A stretch of 41,953 nucleotides of DNA from an uncultured Lachnospiraceae bacterium (GCA_902775555.1 CACYMQ010000017.1:1-41953); one strand, 5' to 3'; positions 10,274 to 19,344 are shown, counted from the stretch's first letter. The notes: generated by a model from the letters alone, not told the origin. Made by a program: numbers and translations.

Positions 10274-10863
10274 ACATACTGGTGGTGGATGATCACCGTC
10301 TGATCGTGGATGACATCATTGATGAACTGAAACAGATCTCACCTGAAATACAGTGCACCGGAGTCACGGATCCCCATGAGGCGCTGGAGCTCATACGAAA
10401 AAACAGCTACGATGTGGCCTATCTGGACGTGGAGATGCCGGGGATGAACGGAATGAATCTGGCGGCTGAGATCCTTAAGCTCTCTCCCCATACGAATCTC
10501 ATCTTCGTTACGGGCTATACCGAATATGCACTGGAATCCTATGAATATCATGCCAGTGGTTTTATCACAAAGCCCATCAACCGCACCAAACTCCGGGAAT
10601 CCCTGCAGCACCTCAGATATCGCGTGCCCAGCATCACGGAGGAAACGATCCGTGCCAGCTACAACGGATCCACCCTCATCGGAAAGAGACTTGAGGCGGT
10701 AAGAGAAGAACGGGGCATGACCCGAAAGGAAATGGCCGAGAAAATGGACGTTTCCGTACAAACGGTTTATCGCTGGGAAAGCGGCGACCGTATACCGGAT
10801 GTCGTTACATTGATGCGGCTGTCCAAGCTTCTGGGAGTCACCATGGATGAACTGGCCGGATGA
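10270..10863 (+). CDS. Response regulator with receiver domain and XRE-type HTH output
   Basis: 197 aa. Residues 1-115 are a receiver: acidic DD at 7-8, phosphoacceptor Asp53 in AYLDVEMPGMNG, Thr81 in FVTGYTEYA and Lys101 in FITKPI. These details resemble receivers of LytTR/AgrA regulators. After a linker, residues about 135-197 form a Cro/C1-type (XRE) helix-turn-helix (IGKRLEAVREERGMTRKEMA, SVQTVYRWESGDRIPD, LSKLLGVTMDELAG), not a LytTR domain. This combination is uncommon. Translation is coupled to the kinase (ATGA). The XRE fold implies palindromic operators, possibly its own promoter; that is inference. The output domain is clear in sequence. Confidence 0.92.
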   Translation: MNILVVDDHRLIVDDIIDELKQISPEIQCTGVTDPHEALELIRKNSYDVAYLDVEMPGMNGMNLAAEILKLSPHTNLIFVTGYTEYALESYEYHASGFITKPINRTKLRESLQHLRYRVPSITEETIRASYNGSTLIGKRLEAVREERGMTRKEMAEKMDVSVQTVYRWESGDRIPDVVTLMRLSKLLGVTMDELAG

Positions 10864-10870
10864 AAGAAAC

Positions 10871-10915
10871 GGCCTGTGTCACATTCTGCTGCAGATATGT
10901 GACGCAGGCCATTTT
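10871..10915. terminator. Intrinsic terminator after the receiver-XRE regulator
   Basis: A 14-bp stem with one G-U-type mismatch (10871-10884 with 10897-10910) around a CTGCAG-centred loop, followed by ATTTTCATATTT. On the minus strand it is followed by GTTTCTTTC, so it may also end purA transcription. Confidence 0.78.
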
Positions 10916-10930
10916 CATATTTCCGATACA

Positions 10931-10967
10931 GATCCTTCACTTCGCGCTGCCGCTTGGTCGGGATGAC
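10931..10967. repeat. Degenerate copy of the GATCCTTC...GGATGACA intergenic repeat
   Basis: Shares GATCCTTC, a CTTCGCGCT-like centre and GGGATGACA with the tandem copies at 1261-1336. It also sits in a convergent intergenic gap, next to a terminator. Confidence 0.5.
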
Positions 10968-10977
10968 AGTTCTCCCG

Positions 10978-12261
10978 TCATTTGTTACGGTAAATGATCT
11001 CATGCCGTCCCGGTCCGTTGGATACCATGGTGATGGGGAAGCCGATCTCCTTCTCGATGAACTCGATATAGTTCCGGCAGTTCTCCGGCAGATCCTCGTA
11101 CCTGGTGATACCACGGATCTCCGTCTTCCAGCCGGGAAGCTTCTCATATACGGGCTTTGCTTTTTTCAGCTTCGTGGTAACGGGGAAATCCTTTGTGATC
11201 TCACCGTCGATCTCATATCCCACACATACCGGGATCTCATCCAGATATCCCAGTACATCCAGCACGGTAAATGCCACATCCGTGGTTCCCTGGATCCGGC
11301 AGCCGTAACGGGTTGCCACACAGTCAAACCATCCCATACGGCGCGGACGACCGGTGGTCGCTCCGAACTCACCTCCGTCGCCTCCGCGGCGTCTTAACTC
11401 ATCCGCCTCATCGCCGAAGATCTCGCTGACGAACTCGCCTGCACCGACTGCACTGGAATAAGCCTTTACCACGGTAACGATCTTCTTTATCTCATACGGC
11501 GGGATTCCTGCTCCTATGGCACCGTATGCCGCAAGTGTTGATGAAGATGTGACCATGGGATAGATCCCGTGATCCGGGTCCTTCATGGAACCCAGCTGGC
11601 CCTCCAGAAGGATCTTCTTTCCTGCCTTAATGGCTTCATACAGAAATGCGGACACGTCACAGACATACGGAGAAACCATCTCCTTATATTCCATCAATGT
11701 CGCATAAACCTCATCCACCGTAAGCAGCGGTTTATGATACAGGTGCTCCAGCAGAACATTTTTCTGGGTGATGACGCGGCCGATCTTATCCCTGAGGGAT
11801 TCCTCATCATCGAAAAGCTCACTTACCTGGAAACCGATCTTTGCGTATTTATCCGAGTAGAACGGTGCGATACCAGACTTGGTGGAACCAAAGGATTTAC
11901 CTGCCAGCCGTTCTTCCTCATATCCGTCCAGCAGTACGTGATACGGCATTACCATCTGTGCCCGGTCAGACACCAGGATCTTCGGAGTCGGAACGCCCTT
12001 CTCCTCGATGTCCCTGATCTCACGGAACAGTTTCGGGATATCCAGAGCCACACCATTTCCGATGATGCTTGTGGTGTGATCATAGAAAACGCCCGACGGC
12101 AGGGTATGCAGCGCAAACTTTCCATAATCATTGATGATGGTATGTCCTGCATTTGCTCCGCCCTGGAACCGGATGATGATATCCGAGGTCTCGGCAAGCA
12201 TATCCGTGATCTTGCCCTTTCCCTCATCGCCCCAATTTGCACCTACGATCGCTGTAACCAT
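10978..12261 (-). CDS. purA: Adenylosuccinate synthetase
   Basis: 427 aa, full length. PurA joins IMP and aspartate using GTP, the first committed step to AMP. Signature segments are GANWGDEGKGKITDML at the N terminus (catalytic Asp/P-loop), GGANAGHTI (catalytic His), GSTKSGIAPFYSDK, GQLGSMKDPDHG, the TTGRPRRMGWFD segment and GYEIDGEITKDFP. The start is ATG at 12261 after AAAGGATAAACT. It has its own promoter at 12358-12386. The next leftward gene in AMP synthesis, purB, is 5.6 kb upstream, separated by an ABC/two-component operon. Confidence 0.97.
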   Translation of the reverse strand: MVTAIVGANWGDEGKGKITDMLAETSDIIIRFQGGANAGHTIINDYGKFALHTLPSGVFYDHTTSIIGNGVALDIPKLFREIRDIEEKGVPTPKILVSDRAQMVMPYHVLLDGYEEERLAGKSFGSTKSGIAPFYSDKYAKIGFQVSELFDDEESLRDKIGRVITQKNVLLEHLYHKPLLTVDEVYATLMEYKEMVSPYVCDVSAFLYEAIKAGKKILLEGQLGSMKDPDHGIYPMVTSSSTLAAYGAIGAGIPPYEIKKIVTVVKAYSSAVGAGEFVSEIFGDEADELRRRGGDGGEFGATTGRPRRMGWFDCVATRYGCRIQGTTDVAFTVLDVLGYLDEIPVCVGYEIDGEITKDFPVTTKLKKAKPVYEKLPGWKTEIRGITRYEDLPENCRNYIEFIEKEIGFPITMVSNGPGRHEIIYRNK

Positions 12262-12319
12262 AGTTTATCCTTTCTTTGACGTTTTTTCTTTCTGAAAAAT
12301 GCCGTCAAGACACAAAGTC

Positions 12320-12348
12320 AGAGCCGTCTGCAAGATACAGACGGCTCT
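12320..12348 (-). promoter_or_regulatory. Perfect hairpin at the 5' end of the purA leader
   Basis: 11-bp perfect inverted repeat (12320-12330 and 12338-12348) with a 7-nt loop. It begins about 3 nt after the transcription start predicted from the promoter at 12358-12386. There is no T run after it on the minus strand, so it is a poor terminator for the upstream kinase gene. It may stabilise the mRNA 5' end. Confidence 0.5.
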
Positions 12349-12357
12349 TGCCAATAT

Positions 12358-12386
12358 ATTATATCTTAGTGCCACTGGTATGGCAA
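12358..12386 (-). promoter_or_regulatory. purA promoter
   Basis: Minus strand TTGCCA, 17-nt spacer, TATAAT. It lies about 97 bp upstream of the purA ATG. Confidence 0.68.
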
Positions 12387-12450
12387 CCATTATTTTTCTG
12401 TATGAAACTGAGGTCTCCGGACTGACAAGCCCTAAGACCGGATCCGGATC

Positions 12451-13719
12451 CTACGTCAGATACCGGATCACAAAGGAAGTACCCTTCCCCCGTTCGGATC
12501 TTACCATGATCTTTCCTCCGCCGGCTTCCACGATACTGGATGCCAGGGAAAGACCGATGCCCACGGATTCCCTCTTCGCATTCTCCGCGCGGTAGAAGCG
12601 TTCGAAGATATGAGGCAGATCCGTTTCCGATATACCCTCGCCCTCGTCCCGGACGGTCAGTTCCTTGAACACCGTGGTATTCCTGAGGGACAGATAAACC
12701 TTCGAGCCTGCCGTGGAGTGTTCCAGACAGTTTTTGATGATATTGCTGATGGCTTCCAGCTGCCAGGAAGCATCCCCTGTCATGACCATAGGCGGAAGCG
12801 ACTCCGGATCCACGATATCTCCCTTCGGTTCCGTCTCCCATACCACATCCACTCCGGAGATCTCCGACAGGATCGACAGCTTCTTCTGTGCTTCCAGCGC
12901 CACCTGAAGCAGATCCATCTCCTCCTTCTTCAGCTCCACCGTACCGGCATCGATGCGGGCAAGCTTCAGCAGTGTCTGCACCAGCGAGGAGATCCACTCC
13001 AGCTGGATACTGCATTCCTTGATAAACTGCCTCCTGATCTCCGGCGGCATATCCGGATCATCCATCATATTGTCCAGATCGATCCGGATCGAAGCGATGG
13101 GCGTCTTCAGCTGATGCGAGATATCCGCCAGCCAGCGGGACATGGATTCATTTTGCTCCTGAGAGTTTTCCGCTGCCGTTTTCAGCAGCTGTGTGATCTT
13201 GAAGATATCACTCCGGAGCAGTGACAATTCCCCTTCCTCCGACTGGCCTATCATAAGCTCATAGTTTCCTTTGTTCAGCTGGCGGAAATAGGTCTCCAGA
13301 TCCGCCACTTCATTCCGTACCCTTTTCTTGAAGCGGAAATAGAAGATAACGCTTCCTGATCCGAAGATAAAAAGAACCGACAGGTTCATCAGGAGCAGCT
13401 TCCTGATCAGATCATCACGGCCTTTGGAGAAATACCCCATATCATAACCGTACTTCTTCAGGATCTCATCTCCCTTTTCCTTAAGATCGGAGGATCCTTC
13501 TCCTGCCTTCAGGTATCGTACGATCTCCGTGTCCGTCATTTCCGGGTTTCTGTCCCGGATCACCCCCACCAGCATGGCTGTCCGGGCTGCCTCCTGCTCG
13601 TTGTAGTCGGAGATCATCCTGGTATTCCCATACAGCAGGATGGCCGCCATAAGAACAGAAAAGGCGGCAACCGGCAGGATGTGGATCATGGAATGAAATT
13701 TCAGTTTCCTTTTGCTCAT
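12451..13719 (-). CDS. VanS-like sensor histidine kinase of the ABC exporter operon
   Basis: 422 aa. Two membrane helices (about 11-31 and 105-129) bracket a small extracytoplasmic region of about 70 residues. A HAMP-like linker follows, then the DHp helix with WLADISHQLKTPIAS (phosphoacceptor His202). The ATPase has NIIKNCLEHS (N box), RDEGEGI and FERFYRAEN (G1/F boxes) and GIGLSLASSIVEAGGG (G2). The start ATG overlaps the regulator stop by 4 bp, so the two are coupled. The small sensor loop and neighbouring FtsX-type transporter resemble systems in which the transporter relays antimicrobial or envelope stress. That role is inference. Confidence 0.92.
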   Translation of the reverse strand: MSKRKLKFHSMIHILPVAAFSVLMAAILLYGNTRMISDYNEQEAARTAMLVGVIRDRNPEMTDTEIVRYLKAGEGSSDLKEKGDEILKKYGYDMGYFSKGRDDLIRKLLLMNLSVLFIFGSGSVIFYFRFKKRVRNEVADLETYFRQLNKGNYELMIGQSEEGELSLLRSDIFKITQLLKTAAENSQEQNESMSRWLADISHQLKTPIASIRIDLDNMMDDPDMPPEIRRQFIKECSIQLEWISSLVQTLLKLARIDAGTVELKKEEMDLLQVALEAQKKLSILSEISGVDVVWETEPKGDIVDPESLPPMVMTGDASWQLEAISNIIKNCLEHSTAGSKVYLSLRNTTVFKELTVRDEGEGISETDLPHIFERFYRAENAKRESVGIGLSLASSIVEAGGGKIMVRSERGKGTSFVIRYLT

Positions 13720-14378
13720 GTGTCTACCCGATATCCGATGCCCTTGACCGTACGGATCACATCCGCATCTCCGAGCTTCTCCCGGATTCTCTTTATGTAA
13801 ACCGTAAGTGTGTTATCCTCTACAAAGTTTCCGGCGATATCCCAGATCCGGTCCAGGATCTGCTCCCGGGTCACCGTCTGCCCGGCATTCTGCATCAGCA
13901 TATAAAGGATCTTATATTCCAGCTGGGTGAACTCCACTTCTTCTCCCCTGACCGTAACCAGATCCTTCTCCACATCGATCTCCACGTCACCGGCGGAAAG
14001 GGTCTTTCTTGTCTTTCCCGTCCGTCGAAGGACATTCTCGATCCTGGAAGTCAGTTCTCTGTTTCTGAAAGGCTTCAGGATATATTCATCCGCTCCCAGT
14101 TCGAAACCCAGCACCACATCATTTTCCTCATCTCTCGCGGTGAGGAAGATCACCGGGGTATCCGTTTCCGCTTTCAGCCGCTTACACAGGTCAAAGCCGC
14201 TGCCGTCCGGCAGATTCACATCCAGTATCGCCACGTCAAAATGCATGCGGTCCAGACGGTCCTCCGCCATATGGGCGGACATACAGACCGTCACCTCGTA
14301 GCCTGCCTGTTCCAGTGTATACTGCAGCCCACGGATGATCATGGGGGAATCTTCAACCAGCAGTAATTTGATCTTCAT
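13716..14378 (-). CDS. OmpR/PhoB-family response regulator
   Basis: 220 aa. Receiver with VED near residue 10, phosphoacceptor Asp53 (AILDVNLPDGSG), conserved Thr in FLTARDEEND and Lys in LKPFRNREL. The C-terminal winged helix includes LTQLEYKILYMLMQNAGQ, DNTLTVYIKRIREKLG and VRTVKGIGYRV-type ends (read as IRTVKGIGYRVDT). It lies 79 bp after the permease and is coupled to the kinase. An 11-bp-phased direct repeat upstream of the ATPase gene (17838-17856) is a plausible binding site, giving autoregulation. Confidence 0.94.
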   Translation of the reverse strand: MKIKLLLVEDSPMIIRGLQYTLEQAGYEVTVCMSAHMAEDRLDRMHFDVAILDVNLPDGSGFDLCKRLKAETDTPVIFLTARDEENDVVLGFELGADEYILKPFRNRELTSRIENVLRRTGKTRKTLSAGDVEIDVEKDLVTVRGEEVEFTQLEYKILYMLMQNAGQTVTREQILDRIWDIAGNFVEDNTLTVYIKRIREKLGDADVIRTVKGIGYRVDT

Positions 14379-14457
14379 ATCCTTTCACCATTCCTCTTTA
14401 TTATTTCCAAACTCTTGCTTCTCTTGTTCCGGTATCCGCCACGGGGAAGGTTCCTTA

Positions 14458-17094
14458 CTACATCGTCCGCTTCCTTATGCTGTCGATGATATTCTGCTTT
14501 CTGATCTTATGGACAGAGGACCACATAATGAGGGATACGATCCCCACCACTGCCACAACGGAAATGATGATCGCAGACCAGGGGACGATAAATCCGTAGT
14601 CGACTCTTGCCTTGATGATCAGATAAATGATATAGGAAAGCAGAACTCCTGCGGGGATACCGATGATCAGGGAACGGACGGAATAAAGCAGTCCCTCCGC
14701 GCGGATCATGCCCACGAATTCCTTTTTTGTCATACCGATGGACCTCAACATGGCGAACTCGCGGTCCCGTGCTTTCATATTTGTAGTGATGGTATTCACC
14801 ACATTTGTCACACCGATCAGGGTGATCACCAGAATGAAGCCGTAAAGGAAGATCTCCATGATCAGGATCATACGGTTGCTCTGGCTCTGAAACTCCACAT
14901 AATTGCTGATCCGCAGGACCGGTGATCCTCCCTTGGGATTCATGGCATCAATGCTTCTCTCCACCTCATAGGGATCCTCCGCATCGATAAAGACATCGCC
15001 GATCCATGCATCTCCGGGAAGCTTGTCAAAATGCTTCTCGCTGAGGATCAGACAAAGACCTCCGCCCATCCGGAAATTTTCCCTGACTCCGATGGGGAGT
15101 TCTTCCGCATCCACTACCTTCCCGATCCTGCAGCTGCTCATGGATACGCTTCTGTCATCGTACCCCTGCTCGATCGCCTGATCCGAGATATAACTCTGAT
15201 TGGAAATATAATAGAATTCCAACTGGTCACCCGACTTCAGGGAAGAGAACCGGAAGTAGGTTTTTGTATTGTCCTCATCCACAGTGACCCCATCATCCGC
15301 AAGAACCGCCGTTTCCTTCGGATCCATGGATCCGATACCGATCCTTCCAAGATAATCCCTGAAATCTTCATCCGGAAGGATGAGGATTTCTATGGGAAGA
15401 TTCTGACGGTTCAGGATCCCGTCTCCCAGGGCTCCCGCCTTCGCTGTTCCCTCTTCGTCCAACCCGTTCATTGCCTTAAAATCAGCGGATCCATAGTCAT
15501 CCAGTTCCGCATATCCGGTGCCTGTGTAGGAGTAATACAGCTCCCGGATCCCGGAAATGCCGCGGAGCCTGTCATATTCCTTTCTGGATCCTGCTCCGCC
15601 ATCCTCTGATTTATCTCCCAGATACCCTACCTGAATGTTGAAATCCATATCCGTATATACCTCTCCGACGAGATGCTTTCCATAATGGACAAAGCCGGAG
15701 ATGGCGATGAATACCGTAACCGCGATCACAAGGGAAACAACCGTTGTGCGGTACTTCTTTCTGCTCCTCTTCAGGTTCTTATCAGCGATCACTCCTCCGA
15801 TGCCGAAGAACTTCCGGGACAGCTTCCCTGCTTTCAGTTCTCCCGCATTCTGCTTCAGTTCATCCGTTCCCCGGATGATATCGATGGGTGCGATCCTTGC
15901 CGCCATATTTGCGGGTCGGATCGCCGCCAGGAAAATGGTGGCGGCGGAAAGTACCACGGAGAACAGGATCACCCACCAGGGGAAGGTATAGATCATTTTA
16001 AGGGATATATAATCTCCGATCAGAAGATTCACAAGCTGGTCCAATATCCAGATCACAAGTGCGCCAAGTGCCACTCCTGCTGTTGTCCCGATGAGGAAGA
16101 TATAACGGGCTTCCCGAAGTACGATCCCCCTGATCTGCCTTTTTGTGGCGCCGACACTTGCAAGCATGCCAAACTGTGTCTTCTTGTCATCCACTGAGAT
16201 CCGGAATCCGTTTGAAATAACAAAGATACTGGTCCCGACTATGATGAGGCTGATAATGATCACGAGTCCCAGAACCATGGATAAGGTCTTCTCGCCGAAT
16301 CCGCCTTCAAACATGACCAGAGTATTTCTGGTATATGCGATGCCGTCCCCATACTGAGAGGCCGTATCTATGATCCCGTCCGTAATGGATGAATAGTCCG
16401 ACGGGTCATCATAATGCGCAAAGATCTGTGTGTGCTTTCCCTGAAAATCCTCTGCAGGAACAAAACACCGGAATGCGATACTTCCCGATGTCCCCAGGGT
16501 ATAACTGGACTGAATGACACCTACCACCTGAAAGGTCTTCTCCTGCCCGGGGACAAATACCTCCTCCTCTGCATAAGACCATCCGTTGTAAGGGATCTCC
16601 TCCCCATCCGCCAGCATCACCCGGTCTCCCAGCTTCAACGTGATGGAATCCCCGGGTTTCGGCAGGTCCTCTCTGTTTGCATTTCCTCCGGCGACTACCA
16701 CCTCAGAGGGATTCTCCGGATAACGGCCGGATACCAGCTCCAGGTTCAACTGGTGGAACAGGGTTTCATTACAGCCGATCAGGGAAATGTACTGCATGAC
16801 GCCATAACGCACATCCGTCTCTGCAAAGCCCAGATACTGGGCAACCCCGGCTTTATCCACATGGGCATTATTGATGATCGCCTCGTATTGGTCGATATTA
16901 TTTACTTCGTAACTCTCATGCCAGTCACCGGTGGTCTTCTTGTAGTCCTCGATGACGGAAGCCCGAAAGGTGGCCGCCATACCCACCACCGTACAGATCA
17001 GCGCCGTACTGAGCATGACCCCGATGATGGTAACTATGGTCCTCCGGCGGTTGCGGGTGAAATTCCTCTTGGTAAACTTTCCGATGATATCCAC
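14458..17094 (-). CDS. ABC transporter permease with two FtsX domains
   Basis: 878 aa. An N-terminal helix (after KRNFTRNRRRTIVTIIGV) is followed by a large extracellular domain to about residue 265, then three helices (about 270-295, 325-355, 365-390). The same layout repeats: a helix near 445-465, a second external domain to about 735, and three C-terminal helices. Both helix clusters carry the FtsX pattern (GMLASVGATKRQIRGIVLREA and AMLRSIGMTKKEFVGMIRAE). Two-FtsX permeases of Firmicutes belong to MacB/YknZ/Bce-like exporters acting on peptides or lipids. It starts 5 bp after the ATPase stop and is clearly in the same operon. The substrate is unknown. Confidence 0.92.
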   Translation of the reverse strand: MDIIGKFTKRNFTRNRRRTIVTIIGVMLSTALICTVVGMAATFRASVIEDYKKTTGDWHESYEVNNIDQYEAIINNAHVDKAGVAQYLGFAETDVRYGVMQYISLIGCNETLFHQLNLELVSGRYPENPSEVVVAGGNANREDLPKPGDSITLKLGDRVMLADGEEIPYNGWSYAEEEVFVPGQEKTFQVVGVIQSSYTLGTSGSIAFRCFVPAEDFQGKHTQIFAHYDDPSDYSSITDGIIDTASQYGDGIAYTRNTLVMFEGGFGEKTLSMVLGLVIIISLIIVGTSIFVISNGFRISVDDKKTQFGMLASVGATKRQIRGIVLREARYIFLIGTTAGVALGALVIWILDQLVNLLIGDYISLKMIYTFPWWVILFSVVLSAATIFLAAIRPANMAARIAPIDIIRGTDELKQNAGELKAGKLSRKFFGIGGVIADKNLKRSRKKYRTTVVSLVIAVTVFIAISGFVHYGKHLVGEVYTDMDFNIQVGYLGDKSEDGGAGSRKEYDRLRGISGIRELYYSYTGTGYAELDDYGSADFKAMNGLDEEGTAKAGALGDGILNRQNLPIEILILPDEDFRDYLGRIGIGSMDPKETAVLADDGVTVDEDNTKTYFRFSSLKSGDQLEFYYISNQSYISDQAIEQGYDDRSVSMSSCRIGKVVDAEELPIGVRENFRMGGGLCLILSEKHFDKLPGDAWIGDVFIDAEDPYEVERSIDAMNPKGGSPVLRISNYVEFQSQSNRMILIMEIFLYGFILVITLIGVTNVVNTITTNMKARDREFAMLRSIGMTKKEFVGMIRAEGLLYSVRSLIIGIPAGVLLSYIIYLIIKARVDYGFIVPWSAIIISVVAVVGIVSLIMWSSVHKIRKQNIIDSIRKRTM

Positions 17095-17099
17095 TTGAC

Positions 17100-17780
17100 C
17101 TACCCCCGCTTTACATCCTTGATGATCTTTCCGTCCTGGATGGTGATCACCCGCCCGGCCTGGGCTGCAATCTCCAGATCATGTGTGATCATGATGATGG
17201 TCTGTCCCGTGGACTGATTCGCCCGTTGAAGAAGGGCGATGATCTCGTCGCTTGCTTTTTTATCCAGATTCCCGGTCAGCTCATCCGCAAGAATGATGGC
17301 CGGCTGATTGATCAGTGCCCTTCCGATGGCGACACGCTGCTGCTGTCCGCCGGACATCTGACTGGGAAGGTGGTTCTCGCGCCCCTCCAAACCGAGGCGC
17401 CGTATCAGTTCCTCCACTTCCGTGTGGTCTACCACCTTCCCATCCAGGTCACAAGGGAGGGTTATATTTTCCTCTGCAGTAAGAACAGGGATCAGATTAT
17501 AAAACTGATAGATCAGTCCCACCTGTCTCCGCCGGAATACCGCCAGTGTATCATCATCCTGGCTGTAAATATCAACGCCGTCTATGATGACCTTTCCGTC
17601 CGTCGGGCGATCCACACCTCCCAGCATATGTAACAGGGTGGACTTTCCGCTTCCGGACGCTCCGATGATACAAAGGAACTCGCCCTTTTCCACCGAGAAG
17701 CTGATGTCATCAACCGCACGGACCTCTGTCTCTCCGCTTCCGTAGGTTTTTTTCAGGTGTTCAACCTTCAAGATCTCCAT
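17100..17780 (-). CDS. ABC transporter ATP-binding protein (MacB/LolD type)
   Basis: 226 aa. Walker A GASGSGKST at 40-48, Q-loop near YQFYNLIPVL, signature MSGGQQQRVAIGRAL at 142-156, and Walker B IILADE followed by LTGNLD. In this family the usual reading is ADEPTGNLD; the Pro is replaced by Leu here, a mild oddity. A His switch is present in MITHDLEIA. The start is ATG at 17780 behind AGGAG. First gene of the exporter/two-component operon, whose probable promoter and regulator repeat are at 17812-17856. Confidence 0.95.
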   Translation of the reverse strand: MEILKVEHLKKTYGSGETEVRAVDDISFSVEKGEFLCIIGASGSGKSTLLHMLGGVDRPTDGKVIIDGVDIYSQDDDTLAVFRRRQVGLIYQFYNLIPVLTAEENITLPCDLDGKVVDHTEVEELIRRLGLEGRENHLPSQMSGGQQQRVAIGRALINQPAIILADELTGNLDKKASDEIIALLQRANQSTGQTIIMITHDLEIAAQAGRVITIQDGKIIKDVKRG

Positions 17781-17811
17781 TGTCTCCTAATCTCCTTCCC
17801 TTTGCTTTCAG

Positions 17812-17856
17812 AAAATACGCGAAGAGGATAACATGGCAAAGTGACAATAAAGTGAC
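17812..17856 (-). promoter_or_regulatory. Probable activated promoter with phased direct repeat for the ABC/TCS operon
   Basis: On the minus strand, GTCACTTT occurs twice with an 11-bp period (plus-strand 17838-17845 and 17849-17856), the geometry bound by OmpR/PhoB dimers. It abuts a weak -35 (TTTGCC, 17835-17840), a 17-nt spacer and a -10 of TATTTT (17812-17817). A poor -35 preceded by a phased repeat is typical of an activator-dependent promoter. Confidence 0.5.
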
Positions 17857-17865
17857 TTGAAACGA

Positions 17866-19317
17866 TCAGACATTGATCTCCGCCGTAAGGCCCAGAAGCT
17901 CCGAATTCTCATCCAGGATCGGACGGATCACTTCCTCTATGAACTCCTGTGTCTGCTCCGGAGCGCGGCCGACATAAAGGCGGGGCTCCATCAGCGCCTT
18001 CAGCTCGTCGAGGCTTCTGTGGAAGGCAGGGTCTGCCGCGATCAGCTCCAGAAGATTATTCGGTTTTCCTTCCTGCTTAACCTGCTTACCTGCTTCCATG
18101 GAGTATGTACGGATCTTCTCATGCAGCTCCTGACGGTCTCCGCCGGACTTTACGGCATCCATCATGATATTCTCCGTTGCCATGAAGGGGATCTCCTCCA
18201 TAAACCGCTTTGTGATCACCTTATCATAGACCACCAGGCCGTCCACTACATTCAGGTAGAGATCCAGGATACCATCCACCGCCAGGAAGCCTTCCGGAAC
18301 GGACAGACGCTTATTTGCCGAATCATCCAGCGTTCTCTCAAACCACTGGGTGGATGCTACCAGCGCAGGGTTCAGGGCGTCGCTGATCACGTAATCCGCC
18401 AGGGATGCGATACGCTCACTTCGCATGGGATTTCTCTTATATGCCATGGCAGAAGAACCGATCTGCGTCTTCTCAAAGGGTTCCTCGATCTCCTTCAGAT
18501 GCTGGAGCAGACGGATATCATTTGTAAACTTGTGTGCGCTCTGGGCGATCCCGGAAAGCACATTCAGGACTCTGGAATCCACCTTCCGGCTGTAGGTCTG
18601 GCCGGACACGGGATAAACCCCTGCAAAGCCCATCTTCTCCGCGATTCGCATATCCAGGCGCCGTACCTTCGCATGGTCTCCTTCGAAGAGCTCCAGGAAG
18701 CTGGCCTGTGTTCCCGTGGTACCCTTGGAGCCCAGCAGCTTCTGCTGGCTGATCATATAATCCACATCCTGCAGATCCAGATAGAGATCATGCAGCCAGA
18801 GGGTTGCGCGCTTTCCTACGGTCGTGGGCTGCGCCGGCTGAAAATGTGTAAAGGCAAGTGTCGGAAGATCCTTATATTTCAGTGCGAACTTCGCCAGTTC
18901 GTTCATAACGTTCAGCAGCTTCTTTCTGACCAGCTGCAGCGCTTCCGTCATGAGGATCACATCCGTGTTGTCCCCCACATAGCAGCTGGTAGCACCCAGA
19001 TGGATGATCCCCGCCGCCTTCGGACACTGCTGACCGTATGCATAGACGTGGGACATGACATCATGCCGTACCACCTTTTCTCTTTCCCTTGCCACGTCAT
19101 AATTGATCTCTTCCGCGTGGGCCCTCAGTTCCTCCAGCATCTCATCCGTGATACGGGGGCTTCCGTCCTCTGCCGTAAGGCCAAGCTCCTGCTCGGTCTC
19201 CGCCAGGGCGATCCAAAGCTTTCTCCAGGTGCGGAATTTCTTATCGGGAGAAAAGATATACTGCATTTCCTTACTTGCATACCGCTCGGACAGCGGGCTG
19301 ACATACTTATCACTCAT
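17866..19317 (-). CDS. purB: Adenylosuccinate lyase
   Basis: 483 aa, within the range of Firmicute PurB of the longer type. It removes fumarate from SAICAR and from adenylosuccinate. Signature segments are PLSERYASKEMQYIFSPD at the N terminus, IIHLGATSCYVGDNTD (active-site His region), TLAFTHFQPAQPTTVGKR and the fumarase/lyase signature GSSAMAYKRNPMRSE (the more common form has SSAMPYKRNP). The start is ATG at 19317. The stop lies 10 bp from the exporter operon's regulatory repeat. The hairpin at 19352-19376 separates it from the zinc-ribbon gene, so it either has an unseen promoter or depends on read-through. Confidence 0.96.
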   Translation of the reverse strand: MSDKYVSPLSERYASKEMQYIFSPDKKFRTWRKLWIALAETEQELGLTAEDGSPRITDEMLEELRAHAEEINYDVAREREKVVRHDVMSHVYAYGQQCPKAAGIIHLGATSCYVGDNTDVILMTEALQLVRKKLLNVMNELAKFALKYKDLPTLAFTHFQPAQPTTVGKRATLWLHDLYLDLQDVDYMISQQKLLGSKGTTGTQASFLELFEGDHAKVRRLDMRIAEKMGFAGVYPVSGQTYSRKVDSRVLNVLSGIAQSAHKFTNDIRLLQHLKEIEEPFEKTQIGSSAMAYKRNPMRSERIASLADYVISDALNPALVASTQWFERTLDDSANKRLSVPEGFLAVDGILDLYLNVVDGLVVYDKVITKRFMEEIPFMATENIMMDAVKSGGDRQELHEKIRTYSMEAGKQVKQEGKPNNLLELIAADPAFHRSLDELKALMEPRLYVGRAPEQTQEFIEEVIRPILDENSELLGLTAEINV

Positions 19318-19344
19318 GATCTTTCAGTCCTTCCTTTTTTCCAT

